Shown here piece after piece: positions 63,708 to 64,000 of a DNA stretch of 64,000 bases. The translations under genes were made by a program, and so were the position numbers. Position 1 is the stretch's first letter. Each line of letters opens with the position of its first letter. Location of the stretch: contig NZ_JBAHWA010000001.1 in the NCBI RefSeq assembly GCF_036697405.1, positions 868,001 through 932,000 on the forward strand, in the 5' to 3' direction. The notes under the pieces are model-generated. The model had not been told where the DNA came from and did not search any database. It was given only the letters and a program-made list of their open reading frames with translations. Origin of the DNA: Lysobacter sp036697405. Lineage in GTDB: Bacteria > Pseudomonadota > Gammaproteobacteria > Xanthomonadales > Xanthomonadaceae.

Positions 63708-64000
63708 ATCAGCATCCGCCGCCACCAATGCAGTCGTACCGGAAGCAGGCATCGGCGAACGCCACGGTTGGCGCTCGCGGCGTTTGCGTTCGCGTCCCTG
63801 ACCGCGTGCGCGGACGAAGCCGAACCCGCATCGGAACTGTGTCCATCGGGCCGTCCCGGCCGGTCCGACATCCCGATAGCGACGACGTCGGCAGGCGGAA
63901 CCACCTATTACGTTCGCGCCGACGGCGGCGATGCCCGCCAGTGCAACGGTCGCGCCGACGCCGCCTATGCCGGCGGCGGCGGCGCCGGCGATTGCGCCTG
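63708..64000 (+). CDS. Lipoprotein, probably with a parallel beta-helix, 5' part only
   Basis: The frame is open to the window edge. After a basic stretch (RRHQCSRTGSRHRRTPR), a hydrophobic run LALAAFAFASLTAC ends in a lipobox, then SAGGTTYYVRADGGDARQCNG, a start typical of right-handed beta-helix proteins found in polysaccharide loci (lyases, acetylated-polymer modifiers). No ATG or GTG occurs in frame after the previous stop; ATC 63708, 7 bases after AAGGGG, or TTG 63768 are the only options, so the start is uncertain. Confidence 0.55.
   Translation, partial: MSIRRHQCSRTGSRHRRTPRLALAAFAFASLTACADEAEPASELCPSGRPGRSDIPIATTSAGGTTYYVRADGGDARQCNGRADAAYAGGGGAGDCA

Overview
The window is high-GC DNA (most genes have third positions near saturation with G/C) and its gene order is that of a Xanthomonadaceae chromosome, most likely Lysobacter. 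Diagnostic blocks are pcnB-folK-panB-panC-panD-pgi, nnr-tsaE-amiC-mutL, lexA-recA-recX-alaS-csrA with a Xanthomonas-type LexA box, and an interspersed repeat family typical of this group. Assignments rest on reading the translated sequence and motifs; no database search was run.

Layout. 1-4.9 kb: 3' end of a TonB-dependent receptor, a small DUF2147 secreted protein, methionyl-tRNA synthetase and an orphan RnfB-like ferredoxin. 5-12.8 kb (minus strand): a TraB/GumN protein, then nnr-tsaE-amiC-mutL-DUF1684 lipoprotein as one tightly spaced operon, with queG diverging from it. 14.2-20 kb (minus): pgi, pantothenate genes, folK, pcnB. 20-25.5 kb: tRNA-Glu, fdxA, a repeat-rich spacer, bamC-dapA (minus), gcvR-prxQ and a PIN-PhoH protein. 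25.6-27.3 kb: an accessory pair, a secreted protein and an XRE regulator on opposite strands around a less GC-rich spacer. 27.5-38.3 kb: thiD, a hydrolase, then a TorF-type porin and the complete high-affinity potassium system kdpFABCDE, including a 30-residue KdpF. 38.4-39.2 kb: tandem 209-bp repeats interrupted by a 100-N assembly gap. 39.2-46.9 kb: tRNA-Arg, tRNA-Ser, csrA, alaS, recX, recA, lexA (minus), a MarR-GNAT fusion regulator and pncC. 47.3-49.9 kb: a full TonB-dependent receptor.

50.6-64 kb is the largest accessory system: an exopolysaccharide locus cut by the right edge. galE faces away from a plus-strand run of nucleotide-sugar dehydrogenase, UDP-uronate epimerase, short OPX lipoprotein, Wzz/GumC-like chain-length protein, a BY-kinase homologue whose P-loop lysine is replaced by glycine, an outer-membrane beta-barrel, GT2, two GT4 glycosyltransferases, an O-antigen ligase/Wzy-like protein and the start of a lipoprotein. 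The genes overlap or lie close together, consistent with one operon making and exporting a uronic-acid-containing polymer by a Wzx/Wzy-type route.

Regulatory signals that can be read directly include a KdpE-operator-like direct repeat ahead of the porin (tying it to the Kdp system), a LexA box covering the -10 of an apparently leaderless lexA promoter, a MarR-type palindrome, three tRNA promoters with 17-bp spacers, and several intrinsic terminators.
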